A DNA stretch of 64,000 nt from Streptomyces monashensis (GTDB lineage Bacteria; Actinomycetota; Actinomycetes; Streptomycetales; Streptomycetaceae), in contig NZ_MLYO01000049.1 in NCBI RefSeq assembly GCF_001866665.1, positions 1 through 64,000 on the forward strand, written 5' to 3'. The position numbers and the translations under genes are program-made. Under the pieces are notes generated by a model that made no database searches, was not told the DNA's origin, and worked only from the letters and a program-made list of their open reading frames with translations. This document shows positions 35,987-43,872 of the stretch, piece after piece; the first letter of the stretch is position 1, and every line of letters starts with the position of its first letter.

Positions 35987-36022
35987 GCTTTCCTAGTAAT
36001 TCGATAGGGAAACTAGGAAAGC
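35987..36022. promoter_or_regulatory. 11-bp perfect inverted repeat, candidate Rrf2 operator
   Basis: GCTTTCCTAGT (35987-35997) and ACTAGGAAAGC (36012-36022) are exact complements separated by 14 bases of AT-rich DNA. It lies upstream of the uORF, the SfnB-like gene and the Rrf2 gene, where an autoregulated operon would carry its operator; CCTA-type half-sites recall Rrf2 binding sites. Confidence 0.55.
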
Positions 36023-36239
36023 TGGCGTGTTCCGGCTGCTGCACGCTCCCGGATGGCGAGTTCACGATGTCGACCTCCCGCGGCCCTGGCCGCATGTCGT
36101 CGACGACGCGGCGACCTCGACGGTTGCCGCGGAGACGGCGAGTTCGCCGTGGGTGGCCAGTGTGCAGGGGTCCCGGGTGGCGGAGTCGACGGCCGACCGC
36201 GGTCAGGGACAGGGGTGCTGCGGGTCTGCACCTCGGGCA

Positions 36240-36553
36240 CCGAGAAGCCCTCGTAGGCCCGCTGCTCGGCTCTCGCCGCCGGTGACCACGTTGAGCAGGA
36301 GCCGTCCGCCGGCCTGCCGTTGGAAGGTGGGGGCCATCTGCGCCGCGAGCCTCGGCGAGACGAAGCCGGGGCGGAAGGCGACGAGGAACGCCAGCCGCTC
36401 GGTGCTCCTCGGCGGCGCGGGCGATCTGGCTCAGGTAGGCGACGGTCGGCGGCCGGTCGCGCCGGACTCCGTGGCGGGGATGCCGTGGCCGCCGCCGACG
36501 AGGTGGCGGCTGTCGCCGTCGGCGGACAGGAACCAGTGGAAGGTGAGGGACAC
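36240..36553 (-). pseudogene. Alkanesulfonate monooxygenase (SsuD-like) remnant
   Basis: From the GTG at 36553 the reading SLTFHWFLSADGDSRHLVGG, VAYLSQIARAAEE, then (after frame changes) LAFLVAFRPGFVSPRLAAQM and RLLLNVVTGGES follows the first third of SsuD-type LLM monooxygenases closely. Frameshifts and the loss of all sequence after the VVTGGES motif make it non-functional. It lies downstream of the SfnB gene, inside the sulfur island. From 35866 to 36239 there is otherwise only regulatory DNA. Confidence 0.65.
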
Positions 36554-36598
36554 GCGGGGGCTCCGATCGGAGTTCGTTCAGCGCTCGTTCAGCGCTCC

Positions 36599-37795
36599 TC
36601 AGAGGAGGCCGTGCCGGGGCGGCTTGGTGCCGTTGAGCACGTAACGGCCGATGTGCTGGACCTTCCAGCGGACCGGGTCGTGCAGGGTGTGGGTGCGCGC
36701 GTCGCGCCAATGGCGGTGCAGGCCCAGGGAGTCGAGCACCGAGCGGGTGCCGGAGACCTCGAAAAGGGCGCTGGCGACCTCCACGGCGGCCTCCGCCGCC
36801 GTCACTTTCGCGGTGGCCACCGCGATCGACGCCTTGGCGGCCGAGTCGTCGGTCAGGTCGGCGCGGGCGTCGTCGACCGCGCGGGCGGCCTCGCGAAGCA
36901 ACGCTTCGGCACCCCGTTCCCTGATCGCCAGTTCGCCGAACCGCTGGATCAGCAGCGGATCCTCCACGGCGGCCGCGTGCCCTTCGGCGGCGCTCTCGAA
37001 CCAGGGGCGGCTCTTCGTACGGACGAACTCCACCGCCTCGGCCAGCGCCCCGGAGGCGATCCCGGCATCGATGGCCGCGTGCAGCAACTGAGCCACCGCG
37101 CCGTGGAGTTGGGGACCTTGGAAGGTGAGGTGGTGCGGCACGACGCGGTCGGCGGGCACGGGCACCGACTCCAGGCGGACGGTACCGCTGGCGGTGGTGC
37201 GCTGTCCCATGCCGTCCCAGTCGTCCACGACCGTGAGGCCGGGCGCGTCGCGCGGGACGTACGCCACGTGCAGGGTGTCGTCCTCGGTGCGGGCCAGGAC
37301 GGGGATCCAGTGGGCGAACAGCGCGCCGGTGGAGTAGTGCTTGACGCCGTCGAGGACGTACGACCCGTCCGCGCGCCGGGCGAGGCGGGTGCGGATGTCC
37401 TGGACGTGCCGGGTGCCCGCCTCGGACTGGGCGTTGCCGAACCGTTTGCCGGCCAGTACCTCGCCGAAGAAGAACTCCTGCTGCTGGTCGGTCCCCTGCC
37501 GACGCAGCACGTTGACGTACACGAAGTGGCTCTGCGGGATCTGGGCCAGGCTGGCGTCGGCGGCGGCCAGCAGTCGGAAGATCTCGGCGAGCGTGTCCGC
37601 ACGGACGTCCGCGCCGCCGAACCGGGCGGGCACGGTCACGGCGAGCAGCCCGGAGGCGGACAGCCGCTCCAGCTCCGCCTGCGGGAGCCTGCGCCGGGCG
37701 TCCCGCTCGGCGGCGCCCTTGCGGAAGTCCGCGGCCAGCTCCGCGGCCACGGCGAGGGCCTCGACGTCGTCCGCGATGACGTGCGCGGCGCTCAT
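36599..37795 (-). CDS. SfnB-family sulfur acquisition oxidoreductase
   Basis: A 398-residue acyl-CoA dehydrogenase-fold flavoprotein of the SfnB/DszC type: N-terminal helices, then FGNAQSEAGTRHVQDIRTRL and GSYVLDGVKHYSTGALFAHW (substrate/flavin domain), and the C-terminal HRHWRDARTHTLHDPVRWKV. SfnB-type enzymes take part in dimethyl sulfone and sulfonate use with reduced flavin. ATGA overlap with the upstream FMN reductase gene couples their translation. Third gene of the sfnG operon; a paralogue of the 34586-35809 gene. Confidence 0.85.
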   Translation of the reverse strand: MSAAHVIADDVEALAVAAELAADFRKGAAERDARRRLPQAELERLSASGLLAVTVPARFGGADVRADTLAEIFRLLAAADASLAQIPQSHFVYVNVLRRQGTDQQQEFFFGEVLAGKRFGNAQSEAGTRHVQDIRTRLARRADGSYVLDGVKHYSTGALFAHWIPVLARTEDDTLHVAYVPRDAPGLTVVDDWDGMGQRTTASGTVRLESVPVPADRVVPHHLTFQGPQLHGAVAQLLHAAIDAGIASGALAEAVEFVRTKSRPWFESAAEGHAAAVEDPLLIQRFGELAIRERGAEALLREAARAVDDARADLTDDSAAKASIAVATAKVTAAEAAVEVASALFEVSGTRSVLDSLGLHRHWRDARTHTLHDPVRWKVQHIGRYVLNGTKPPRHGLL

Positions 37796-38349
37796 CCGGC
37801 GGCCGCCAGCACCGCCGTACGGCCGCCCAGCGCGGCCGAGAACTGGTCCGTGAGCTGTGCGAGAGCCTCGGCCGATCCCGGCGCGACGGTGAGTGTGCCG
37901 TCCTCGCCCACGGTGATGTCCTTGTCGAGCGTGAACCAGCCCGGCGTGATGTGCGCGGGACCCATGGAGGCCAGCACCGGGCGCAGGGCGCAGTCGATGG
38001 CCAGGACGTGGGCGGTGGAGCATCGGGTGGCCAGCGGGAGGACCGTCTTGCCCGCCAGGGCGTACTGCGGGAGCAGATCGAGCAGGGACTTCAGCAGTCC
38101 GGAGTGGGCGGCCTTGTAGACGGGGGTACCGATCACCACCCCCTCCGCCTGCTCGAACAGGGCGATGGCCCGAGCGATCGCCGGATGACCGAAGTCGGCC
38201 CCGAGCAGCGCCTCGGCAGGCAGGGTACGAACATCCAGCGCAATCACCTCGTGCCCCTGCGCGATGAGCCGCTCGTCCAGGTGACGCGGCAGCCGAGCGG
38301 TGCGGGAGGCGGCGGAGGGGCTTCCTGAGACGGACAGGACAGTGGCCAT
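37792..38349 (-). CDS. NADPH-dependent FMN reductase (SsuE/MsuE-like)
   Basis: A 185-residue flavodoxin-fold reductase beginning MATVLSVSGSPSAASRTARL, with the FMN-binding GTPVYKAAHSGLLKSLLDLL block typical of SsuE/MsuE. It supplies free reduced FMN to the two-component monooxygenases around it. The ATG at 38349 is preferred over a longer start because the family begins there. It lies between sfnG (41 bp upstream) and the SfnB-like gene (four-base overlap), the classical grouping of reductase with its monooxygenases. Confidence 0.9.
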   Translation of the reverse strand: MATVLSVSGSPSAASRTARLPRHLDERLIAQGHEVIALDVRTLPAEALLGADFGHPAIARAIALFEQAEGVVIGTPVYKAAHSGLLKSLLDLLPQYALAGKTVLPLATRCSTAHVLAIDCALRPVLASMGPAHITPGWFTLDKDITVGEDGTLTVAPGSAEALAQLTDQFSAALGGRTAVLAAAG

Positions 38350-38390
38350 GGGAGGACCCTTCGGTTCGTCGTTTCGTGTGCGGGCCACGG

Positions 38391-39527
38391 TCAGGCGTGG
38401 GCGTCGGCGGGCTCGGACGCGGCTTCGTGTGCCTCCAGTTCGCGCACCAGGGGCAGCACCCGCTTGCCGAAGTACTCGACCTCCTCCAGGTAGTGCAGGA
38501 AGCCGAGGAGGAAGAGGTCGACCCCGAGCCGCTTGTAGGCGACGATCCGCTCGGCGATCTGCTCAGGGGTGCCGATCAGACCCGTGCGGAAGCCGTCGTT
38601 GTACTGGACGAGGTCCTCGAACGTGGAGTCCTGCCACATGCCCTTGCCGTCGCCGGTGGACGGACCGGCCTGCTGGACGGCGTCGCGGAAGCCGTGCACG
38701 GCCGGCGTGTCGGCCTTGGCGACGATCTCGCGGAGCGTCTCACGGGCCTCGGCCTCGGTGTCGCGGGCGATGAGGAAGCCGTTGAGGCCGAACCTCGGCG
38801 GCGTACGGCCCGCTCGGGCGGCTGAGCCACGGACGTCGTCGATCTGCTCGGTGACGCCGTCGAAGTCCTTGCCGTTGGAGAAGTACCAGTCGGAGACGCG
38901 GCCCGCCATGGCGCGCGCGGCGGTGGAGTTGCCGCCCTGGAAGATCTCCGGGTGCGGGCGCCCGGGGGTGTTCAGCGGCTTGGGCTTGAGGGAGAAGTCA
39001 CGCAACCGGTAGAAGTCACCCGCGAGTTCGGCATGATCCTCGGTCCAGATCTGCCGCAGGGCGCGGATGAACTCCTCGGAGCGCCGGTAGCGCTCGTCGT
39101 GCTCCAGCCAAGGCTCGCCCAGCGCGGTGAACTCGCCCTTGAACCAGCCTGATACGACGTTGACGGCGAAGCGGCCGTTCGACAGGTGGTCGGCGGTGGC
39201 CCCGAGCTTGGCGAGCACACCCGGGTGCCACAGCCCGGGATGAACGGCGGCGATGACCTTGAGCCGCTGAGTGGCGAGCAGCAGGGCGAGACTGAAGCTG
39301 GTGGACTCGTGCTGGTACTCGGCGCCGTAGCTGGCCATGTAGCGGACCTGGCTGAGGGCGTAGTCGAAGCCGTTGTTCTCGGCGAGGACGGCGAGTTCGC
39401 GGTTGTAGTCGTAGCCCCAGTCGGTGCGCTGCTCGACGGTGCTGGTGACCAGACCGCCACTGACGTTCGGCACCCAGTAGGCGAAGCGGACGGGATCGGA
39501 TCCGAGGTATGCGGAGGATGCGGGCAC
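38391..39527 (-). CDS. sfnG: Dimethyl sulfone monooxygenase SfnG
   Basis: A 378-residue LLM (bacterial luciferase-like) monooxygenase with RFAYWVPNVSGGLVTSTVEQ then RTDWGYDYN and SNGKDFDGVTEQ, diagnostic of SfnG, which converts dimethyl sulfone to methanesulfinate using FMNH2. The GTG at 39527 has an AGGAG five bases upstream. It heads the operon sfnG, FMN reductase, sfnB-like, preceded 176 bp upstream by a Cys-containing leader peptide, so expression probably rises when cysteine is short. Confidence 0.85.
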   Translation of the reverse strand: MPASSAYLGSDPVRFAYWVPNVSGGLVTSTVEQRTDWGYDYNRELAVLAENNGFDYALSQVRYMASYGAEYQHESTSFSLALLLATQRLKVIAAVHPGLWHPGVLAKLGATADHLSNGRFAVNVVSGWFKGEFTALGEPWLEHDERYRRSEEFIRALRQIWTEDHAELAGDFYRLRDFSLKPKPLNTPGRPHPEIFQGGNSTAARAMAGRVSDWYFSNGKDFDGVTEQIDDVRGSAARAGRTPPRFGLNGFLIARDTEAEARETLREIVAKADTPAVHGFRDAVQQAGPSTGDGKGMWQDSTFEDLVQYNDGFRTGLIGTPEQIAERIVAYKRLGVDLFLLGFLHYLEEVEYFGKRVLPLVRELEAHEAASEPADAHA

Positions 39528-39702
39528 GGGAACTCCTGGCAGGAGAATGCTGCGCGGGCAGGACGAATGAGCTCCGCGGAATGCTGACACGCTGGAGCGG
39601 CGTTTCCGGGAAAGCCGTCGTCGCGACGGAACGGAGCCGTGACCGGAATTCACGGAAGGAAGTCGCGGAGGGACCGGGTGGGAGGGTTTCCCTCGGGAGC
39701 GC

Positions 39703-39783
39703 TCAGACCCGACAGCGACAGAAGGCGCTGGAAACACGCGCAAGGTCGACGTGGCGTCGTCGCGTGAGTTCCTGTCGCTGCAT
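39703..39783 (-). CDS. Sulfur-responsive leader peptide upstream of sfnG
   Basis: 26 codons; the core reads TRRRHVDLARVSSAFCRCRV, with two Cys codons just before the stop. This basic-(H/V)-D-L...C pattern is the one annotated as 'putative leader peptide' before sulfur genes in Streptomyces; ribosome stalling at the Cys codons when cysteine is scarce is the expected mechanism. A TTGACC (-35-like) lies 31 bases before the ATG. Confidence 0.8.
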   Translation of the reverse strand: MQRQELTRRRHVDLARVSSAFCRCRV

Positions 39784-39921
39784 GTCACCGATCGAACCAG
39801 GAGGGAGTCCGGCCGGTCAAGAATGCCCGGACGTGATTCCACATGGTGAGAGTCGGTATTCACGAGGTTGTGACAGGGAATCCCTTGAACCCGGTCCTCA
39901 GGAGGACGCAGTCTCCTCTTC

Positions 39922-40848
39922 GTGCGTATCGAACAGCTCGAATACATCGCCGCCGTCACACGGCTCGGATCGCTGCGGCGCGCCGCCGAGGAACTGCACC
40001 TGTCCCAGCCGGCGCTCAGCGAGACCGTACGCAATCTGGAGCGCGAGCTCGGCGTCGACCTGCTGGAACGCAAGCGGACCGGGGCGAAGATCAGCGACGA
40101 GGGACGCGAGCTGCTGCCGCACATCATGAGCGTGCTGGACGCGGTCGACCGGCTGCGCGGCGCGGCCGGCGACCAGCACCGCATCCGCCGCATGGTCCGG
40201 CTCGGCACGGTGAACACCGCTACCGTGCCGCTGGTCATCCCCACCGTGCGCGAGTTCCGGGACGCGCATCCCCTCACCCAGGTGGAGTTGGTCGGCGCGC
40301 AGCAGGCCGACATCCACCGCGGACTGTTGGAGGGCGCCTTCGACCTGGGACTGGTGAACTACCTCCGGGGCGACGACCTGCCGCCCGGCTTCGAGACGAC
40401 GGAGTTGCTCTGCGGCCGGCCGGTGGTGTGCGTGCGTCCGGACAGTCCGCTGGCGGCCCTCGATGCGGTGGACGCGGACAGTCTCCTGGCCGAGCCGCTG
40501 GTCGTGATGCGGTCCGGCTATGTGATGCACCGTTTCGTGCACCGGCTGCTCCGCGGCCGGACTCCGTCCTTCTCGTACTCCACCGACGGCGCGGAGATGG
40601 GCAAGCTGATGGTGGCCGAGGGGCTGGGGGCCACGGTGCTGCCGGACTTCAGCGTCGTCGGCGACCCGCTGGAACGACGGGGCGCGATCGCTGTGCGGCC
40701 GCTCGCGGGGGATGCGACCGACGTACTGCTGGTACTGCAGCGCCGCCATTCCGGCTCCGTTCCACGGGCGGTCCGCGACCTGCACGAGCTCTTCGTGCAC
40801 AACGCTCAGACGTACGCGGCAGCTACGCGCCGGCTGACGGAGAGTTGA
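39922..40848 (+). CDS. LysR-family transcriptional regulator
   Basis: A 308-residue LysR: winged helix in MRIEQLEYIAAVTRLGSLRR then PALSETVRNLERELGVDLLE, followed by an effector domain with VRLGTVNTATVPLVIPTVRE and a typical LVVAEGLGATVLPDFSVV-like end (residues about 235-250). GTG start at 39922. It is divergent from the sfnG operon across a 138-bp region that also encodes the leader peptide, so it is the likely sulfur-status regulator of that operon. It overlaps no other gene and is followed at once by a small kinase gene. Confidence 0.88.
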   Translation: MRIEQLEYIAAVTRLGSLRRAAEELHLSQPALSETVRNLERELGVDLLERKRTGAKISDEGRELLPHIMSVLDAVDRLRGAAGDQHRIRRMVRLGTVNTATVPLVIPTVREFRDAHPLTQVELVGAQQADIHRGLLEGAFDLGLVNYLRGDDLPPGFETTELLCGRPVVCVRPDSPLAALDAVDADSLLAEPLVVMRSGYVMHRFVHRLLRGRTPSFSYSTDGAEMGKLMVAEGLGATVLPDFSVVGDPLERRGAIAVRPLAGDATDVLLVLQRRHSGSVPRAVRDLHELFVHNAQTYAAATRRLTES

Positions 40849-40852
40849 TCCC

Positions 40853-41356
40853 GTGCTCATCGTCATGGGCGGACTGCCCGGCACCGGCAAGACCACGCTC
40901 GCCCGTCTCCTGGCGGCCCGGATCGGTGCGGTCCATCTGCGGATCGACACCATCGAGCAGGCCATCGTCCGATCCGGGGTGACCCGGCACCCGGTCGGTC
41001 CCGTGGGCTATGCCGTCGGATATGCCCTGGCCGGGGACCATCTGCGGCAAGGGCTGACCGTGATCGCGGAATCGGTGAATCCGCTGGGTGTGACGCGTGA
41101 CGCCTGGCGGGACACGGCCGTCGGGGCGGGCGTGCGTGTCACCGAGGTGGAGGTGGTGTGCTCGGATCCGGCGGAGCACCGGCGCCGTGTGACCTCGCGG
41201 TCGGCCGACATTCCAGGTCTGCCGCTGCCGGACTGGCCGCAGGTCGTCGACCGGGAGTACGAGCCGTGGGCCCGCGTGCGCGTCGTCGTCGACACCGCGG
41301 GGCAGAGCCCGCAACAGTCACTGGCTCTGCTCCTCCGCGGCCTGGCATCGGGCTGA
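40853..41356 (+). CDS. AAA_33-type small kinase
   Basis: A 167-residue P-loop protein: MLIVMGGLPGTGKTTLARLL gives the Walker A (GLPGTGKT, residues 7-14), and VVCSDPAEHRRRVTSRSADI is the lid with an Arg pair. It resembles gluconate-kinase- or chloramphenicol-phosphotransferase-like proteins of the AAA_33 group, which phosphorylate small molecules. GGAGAG precedes the GTG at 40853. It follows the LysR gene by five bases, so they are co-transcribed; no direct link to sulfur is apparent. Confidence 0.75.
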   Translation: MLIVMGGLPGTGKTTLARLLAARIGAVHLRIDTIEQAIVRSGVTRHPVGPVGYAVGYALAGDHLRQGLTVIAESVNPLGVTRDAWRDTAVGAGVRVTEVEVVCSDPAEHRRRVTSRSADIPGLPLPDWPQVVDREYEPWARVRVVVDTAGQSPQQSLALLLRGLASG

Positions 41357-41422
41357 CCGGTGACGGGTGGCTGTGCCAGCACCCGGCTCGGCCAAGTCGC
41401 CGCGAGCGCCCGGAGGTTCACG

Positions 41423-41452
41423 CCCCTCGACGTCGGTACCGAAGTCGAGGGG
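41423..41452. terminator. Bidirectional stem-loop between convergent operons
   Basis: CCCCTCGAC (41423-41431) pairs with GTCGAGGGG (41444-41452) around an inner TCGGTACCGA palindrome, making a 14-bp stem with one mismatch. It lies between the rightward kinase gene and the leftward monooxygenase operon. No T-run. Confidence 0.5.
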
Positions 41453-41639
41453 GCGGCGTCGTGCAGCGAGCGAGAGCCGTGGCGAAGGACGAACACGAGG
41501 TGGTCTCAGCATGGTTGTCTTCAGCGGTCGTCTTCACGTGGTCGTCTTCGCACGAAACGGTCTTCCGCTGTCGGCGCGGTGACGAGGCGGGCCGCGCCGA
41601 AGCGTGGCGTGCGGCTGCTGGGTGCGGTACTCCCGAGCA

Positions 41640-42788
41640 TCAGCTCGCCGGGAAGGAGTGACCCCGGCGGCGCCATTCCTCCGCGAGCAGTTCGTACGAG
41701 CGGACCCGGTCCGTGTGGTCGTGGGTGATCGTCGTGATGAGCAACTCGTCCGCGCCCGTGGCCTCCTGGAGTTGTTCGAGCTGGTCGGCCACGCGGCCCG
41801 GTGAGCCGACGAACTGGGTGTCGAGGCGGTCCTGGACGAGGGCCCGGTCCTCGTCGGTCCATGTATGGGCACGTGCTTCCTCCGGCGTCGGGAACTCGAT
41901 GGCGCCCTCGGCGCTGCGGATGCTGCGCACCCACGGGCCGTAGCCGGTGGCGAGTGCGCGGGCGGTGGCGTCGTTCTCGGCGACGACGACGTCCGCCGAG
42001 ACGCTGACGTACGGCTTGTCGAGGAACTCGGAAGGCTGGAAGAAGGACCGGTAACCTTCCACCGCCTCAAGGACCGTGGCCGGGCTGACGTGGTAGTTCG
42101 CCGCGAACCGCAGACCGTTGCGGCCCGCGACAGCGGCGCTCTGACCACCGCTGCTGCCCAGGATCCACACCTCCAGGTCGGCGCCCTCCCCCGGCACGAC
42201 ATGCGCCTCGACGCCCTCCGGGGAGCGGTAGGTGCCGGCGAGCAGCGCGAGGATGTCGTCGATCTGCTCGGCGTAGTCCTGTGACTCGGCGCCGGGCAGC
42301 AGAAGCAGCCTGCGCTGCAGTGCGATGCGGGGTGAGCCGAGCAGGTGCTCGAAGGAGAAGCGGGGCGGGATCAACAGGCCGTTCGGGGCGCGGCCGTCGA
42401 CGACCGGGGTCGCCGTCGGCAACGGTGCGGCCGGCTGTCCCGGCGGGCGGCCGCCCGAGCGGCCCAGGCCCAGATCGAAGCGGCCCGGGTGCAGCGCGTC
42501 CAGCAGGCCGAACTCCTCCACGGTGGACAGCGCCGTGCGGTGCCCGAGCTGCACGGCCCCGGAACCGAGCCGGATGGTGGAGGTGGCGGATGCGGTCAGG
42601 GCCAGGGCGACCGCGGGCGACGTGCCGGCGACGCCCGGATTGAGGTGGTGCTCGGCGAACCAGTAGCGGGCATACCCGAAGCGCTCGGCCTGCTGTGCGA
42701 GGTCGATGGAGTTGCGCAGGGCATCGGCTGCCGTCGAGCCGGAGGGGACCGGAACCAGGTCGAGAACGCCGAGGGCAGCATCAGACAT
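41640..42788 (-). CDS. LLM-class flavin monooxygenase (alkanal-type)
   Basis: A 382-residue single-chain LLM monooxygenase with the luciferase-like start LGVLDLVPVPSGSTAADALR, YARYWFAEHHLNPG and GSGAVQLGHRTALSTVEEFG, then FDLGLGRSGG and an insert before LEVWILGSSGGQSA. This subgroup (alkanal monooxygenase-like) oxidises small organic or organosulfur substrates with FMNH2. Last gene of the four-gene operon from 46514; it overlaps the preceding gene by eight bases. Confidence 0.85.
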   Translation of the reverse strand: MSDAALGVLDLVPVPSGSTAADALRNSIDLAQQAERFGYARYWFAEHHLNPGVAGTSPAVALALTASATSTIRLGSGAVQLGHRTALSTVEEFGLLDALHPGRFDLGLGRSGGRPPGQPAAPLPTATPVVDGRAPNGLLIPPRFSFEHLLGSPRIALQRRLLLLPGAESQDYAEQIDDILALLAGTYRSPEGVEAHVVPGEGADLEVWILGSSGGQSAAVAGRNGLRFAANYHVSPATVLEAVEGYRSFFQPSEFLDKPYVSVSADVVVAENDATARALATGYGPWVRSIRSAEGAIEFPTPEEARAHTWTDEDRALVQDRLDTQFVGSPGRVADQLEQLQEATGADELLITTITHDHTDRVRSYELLAEEWRRRGHSFPAS

Positions 42789-43872
42789 GGACGGACTCCT
42801 GGGTGAGCGGCGGCGCCGGAAGCACGGGACCCCATACGAACGGCGGGTCCGGGATCTCTCGGCGCAGCACGGGGGCGACCTTGGACTGGAACAGCTCGAG
42901 GGAGGCACGGTGCTGGGACTCCGTCAGCCCGCCCGCGTCGGCGTGCAGGTGGAGCACGGTGTGTCCGAACCGTTCGTGGTAGCGGTGCACCTTGTCGATG
43001 ACCTGCTGCGGGCTGCCGATCAGCGCGGAGCTGCGTTCGGCGAAGTCCTCCAGCGTCTCGAAGACGACCGGTAGGCCCGCCTTCTTGAAGAAGGCCAGGT
43101 TGGACTCGAAGACCGGCCGGTATGCGGCGAGGGCCTGCTGGGAGGTGGGCGCGACGTGGATGCCCGCCGTGCCCGCGCCGACGGCGATCTTCGCCGGGTC
43201 GTGGCCGTAGTGCTCCCAGCGCTCGCGGTAGTGGCGGATCAGCTCGGCGTACGGCTCGATGGGGTGGGTGACGTTCGCCGAGAAGAGCGGGTCGCCGTAG
43301 CGGGCGGCCAGCTCGACCGACTCCTTGCTGGTCGCGCTGCCGTGCCAGACCCGGACCGGCCGCTGGTACGGCCGCGGCCACACCTCGGCGTCCGTCAGCG
43401 GGGGACGGAAGCGGGTGTCGGCGGTGACCTTGTCCTCGCGCCAGATCTTCCGGAAGACCTCGTAGCTCTCGGCGTTGCGGTCCCACTGGTCCTCGGGCGT
43501 GACGTGGAACAGGTCGCGCTGCGCGGCGCCGTTGCCCTTGCCGATGATCAGGTCGAGGCGCCCGCCCGACAGGTGGTCGAGGGTGGCGTAGTCCTCGTAT
43601 GCCCGGACCGGGTCCAGCAGGCTGAGCGTCGTGACGGCCGTGAACAGGCGGATCCGCTTCGTCAGGGCGGCGACATGGCTGAGTACGACGGTCGGCGAGG
43701 AGGAGATGAACGGCCGCTCGTGCCGCTCTCCCACGCCGAAGCCGTCGAAGCCGAGCTCCTCGGCGAGCAGCGCGTTGTCGACGACCTCCCGGAAGCGGTC
43801 GTGGGTCGGCTTCTGTACGCCGGTGAGGGGGTCCGGGCGGTGCACGATGAGTGTGATGGCGAGGAATTTCAC
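42781..43872 (-). CDS. LLM-class flavin monooxygenase
   Basis: A 363-residue luciferase-like monooxygenase. The start VKFLAITLIVHRPDPLTGVQ is followed by GFDGFGVGERHERPF, LSGGRLDLIIGKGNGAAQRD and VRVWHGSATSKESVELAARY. GTG at 43872 overlaps the stop of the upstream gene (GTGA). The specific substrate cannot be told; it belongs to the organosulfur group by context. Confidence 0.85.
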   Translation of the reverse strand: MKFLAITLIVHRPDPLTGVQKPTHDRFREVVDNALLAEELGFDGFGVGERHERPFISSSPTVVLSHVAALTKRIRLFTAVTTLSLLDPVRAYEDYATLDHLSGGRLDLIIGKGNGAAQRDLFHVTPEDQWDRNAESYEVFRKIWREDKVTADTRFRPPLTDAEVWPRPYQRPVRVWHGSATSKESVELAARYGDPLFSANVTHPIEPYAELIRHYRERWEHYGHDPAKIAVGAGTAGIHVAPTSQQALAAYRPVFESNLAFFKKAGLPVVFETLEDFAERSSALIGSPQQVIDKVHRYHERFGHTVLHLHADAGGLTESQHRASLELFQSKVAPVLRREIPDPPFVWGPVLPAPPLTQESVHV

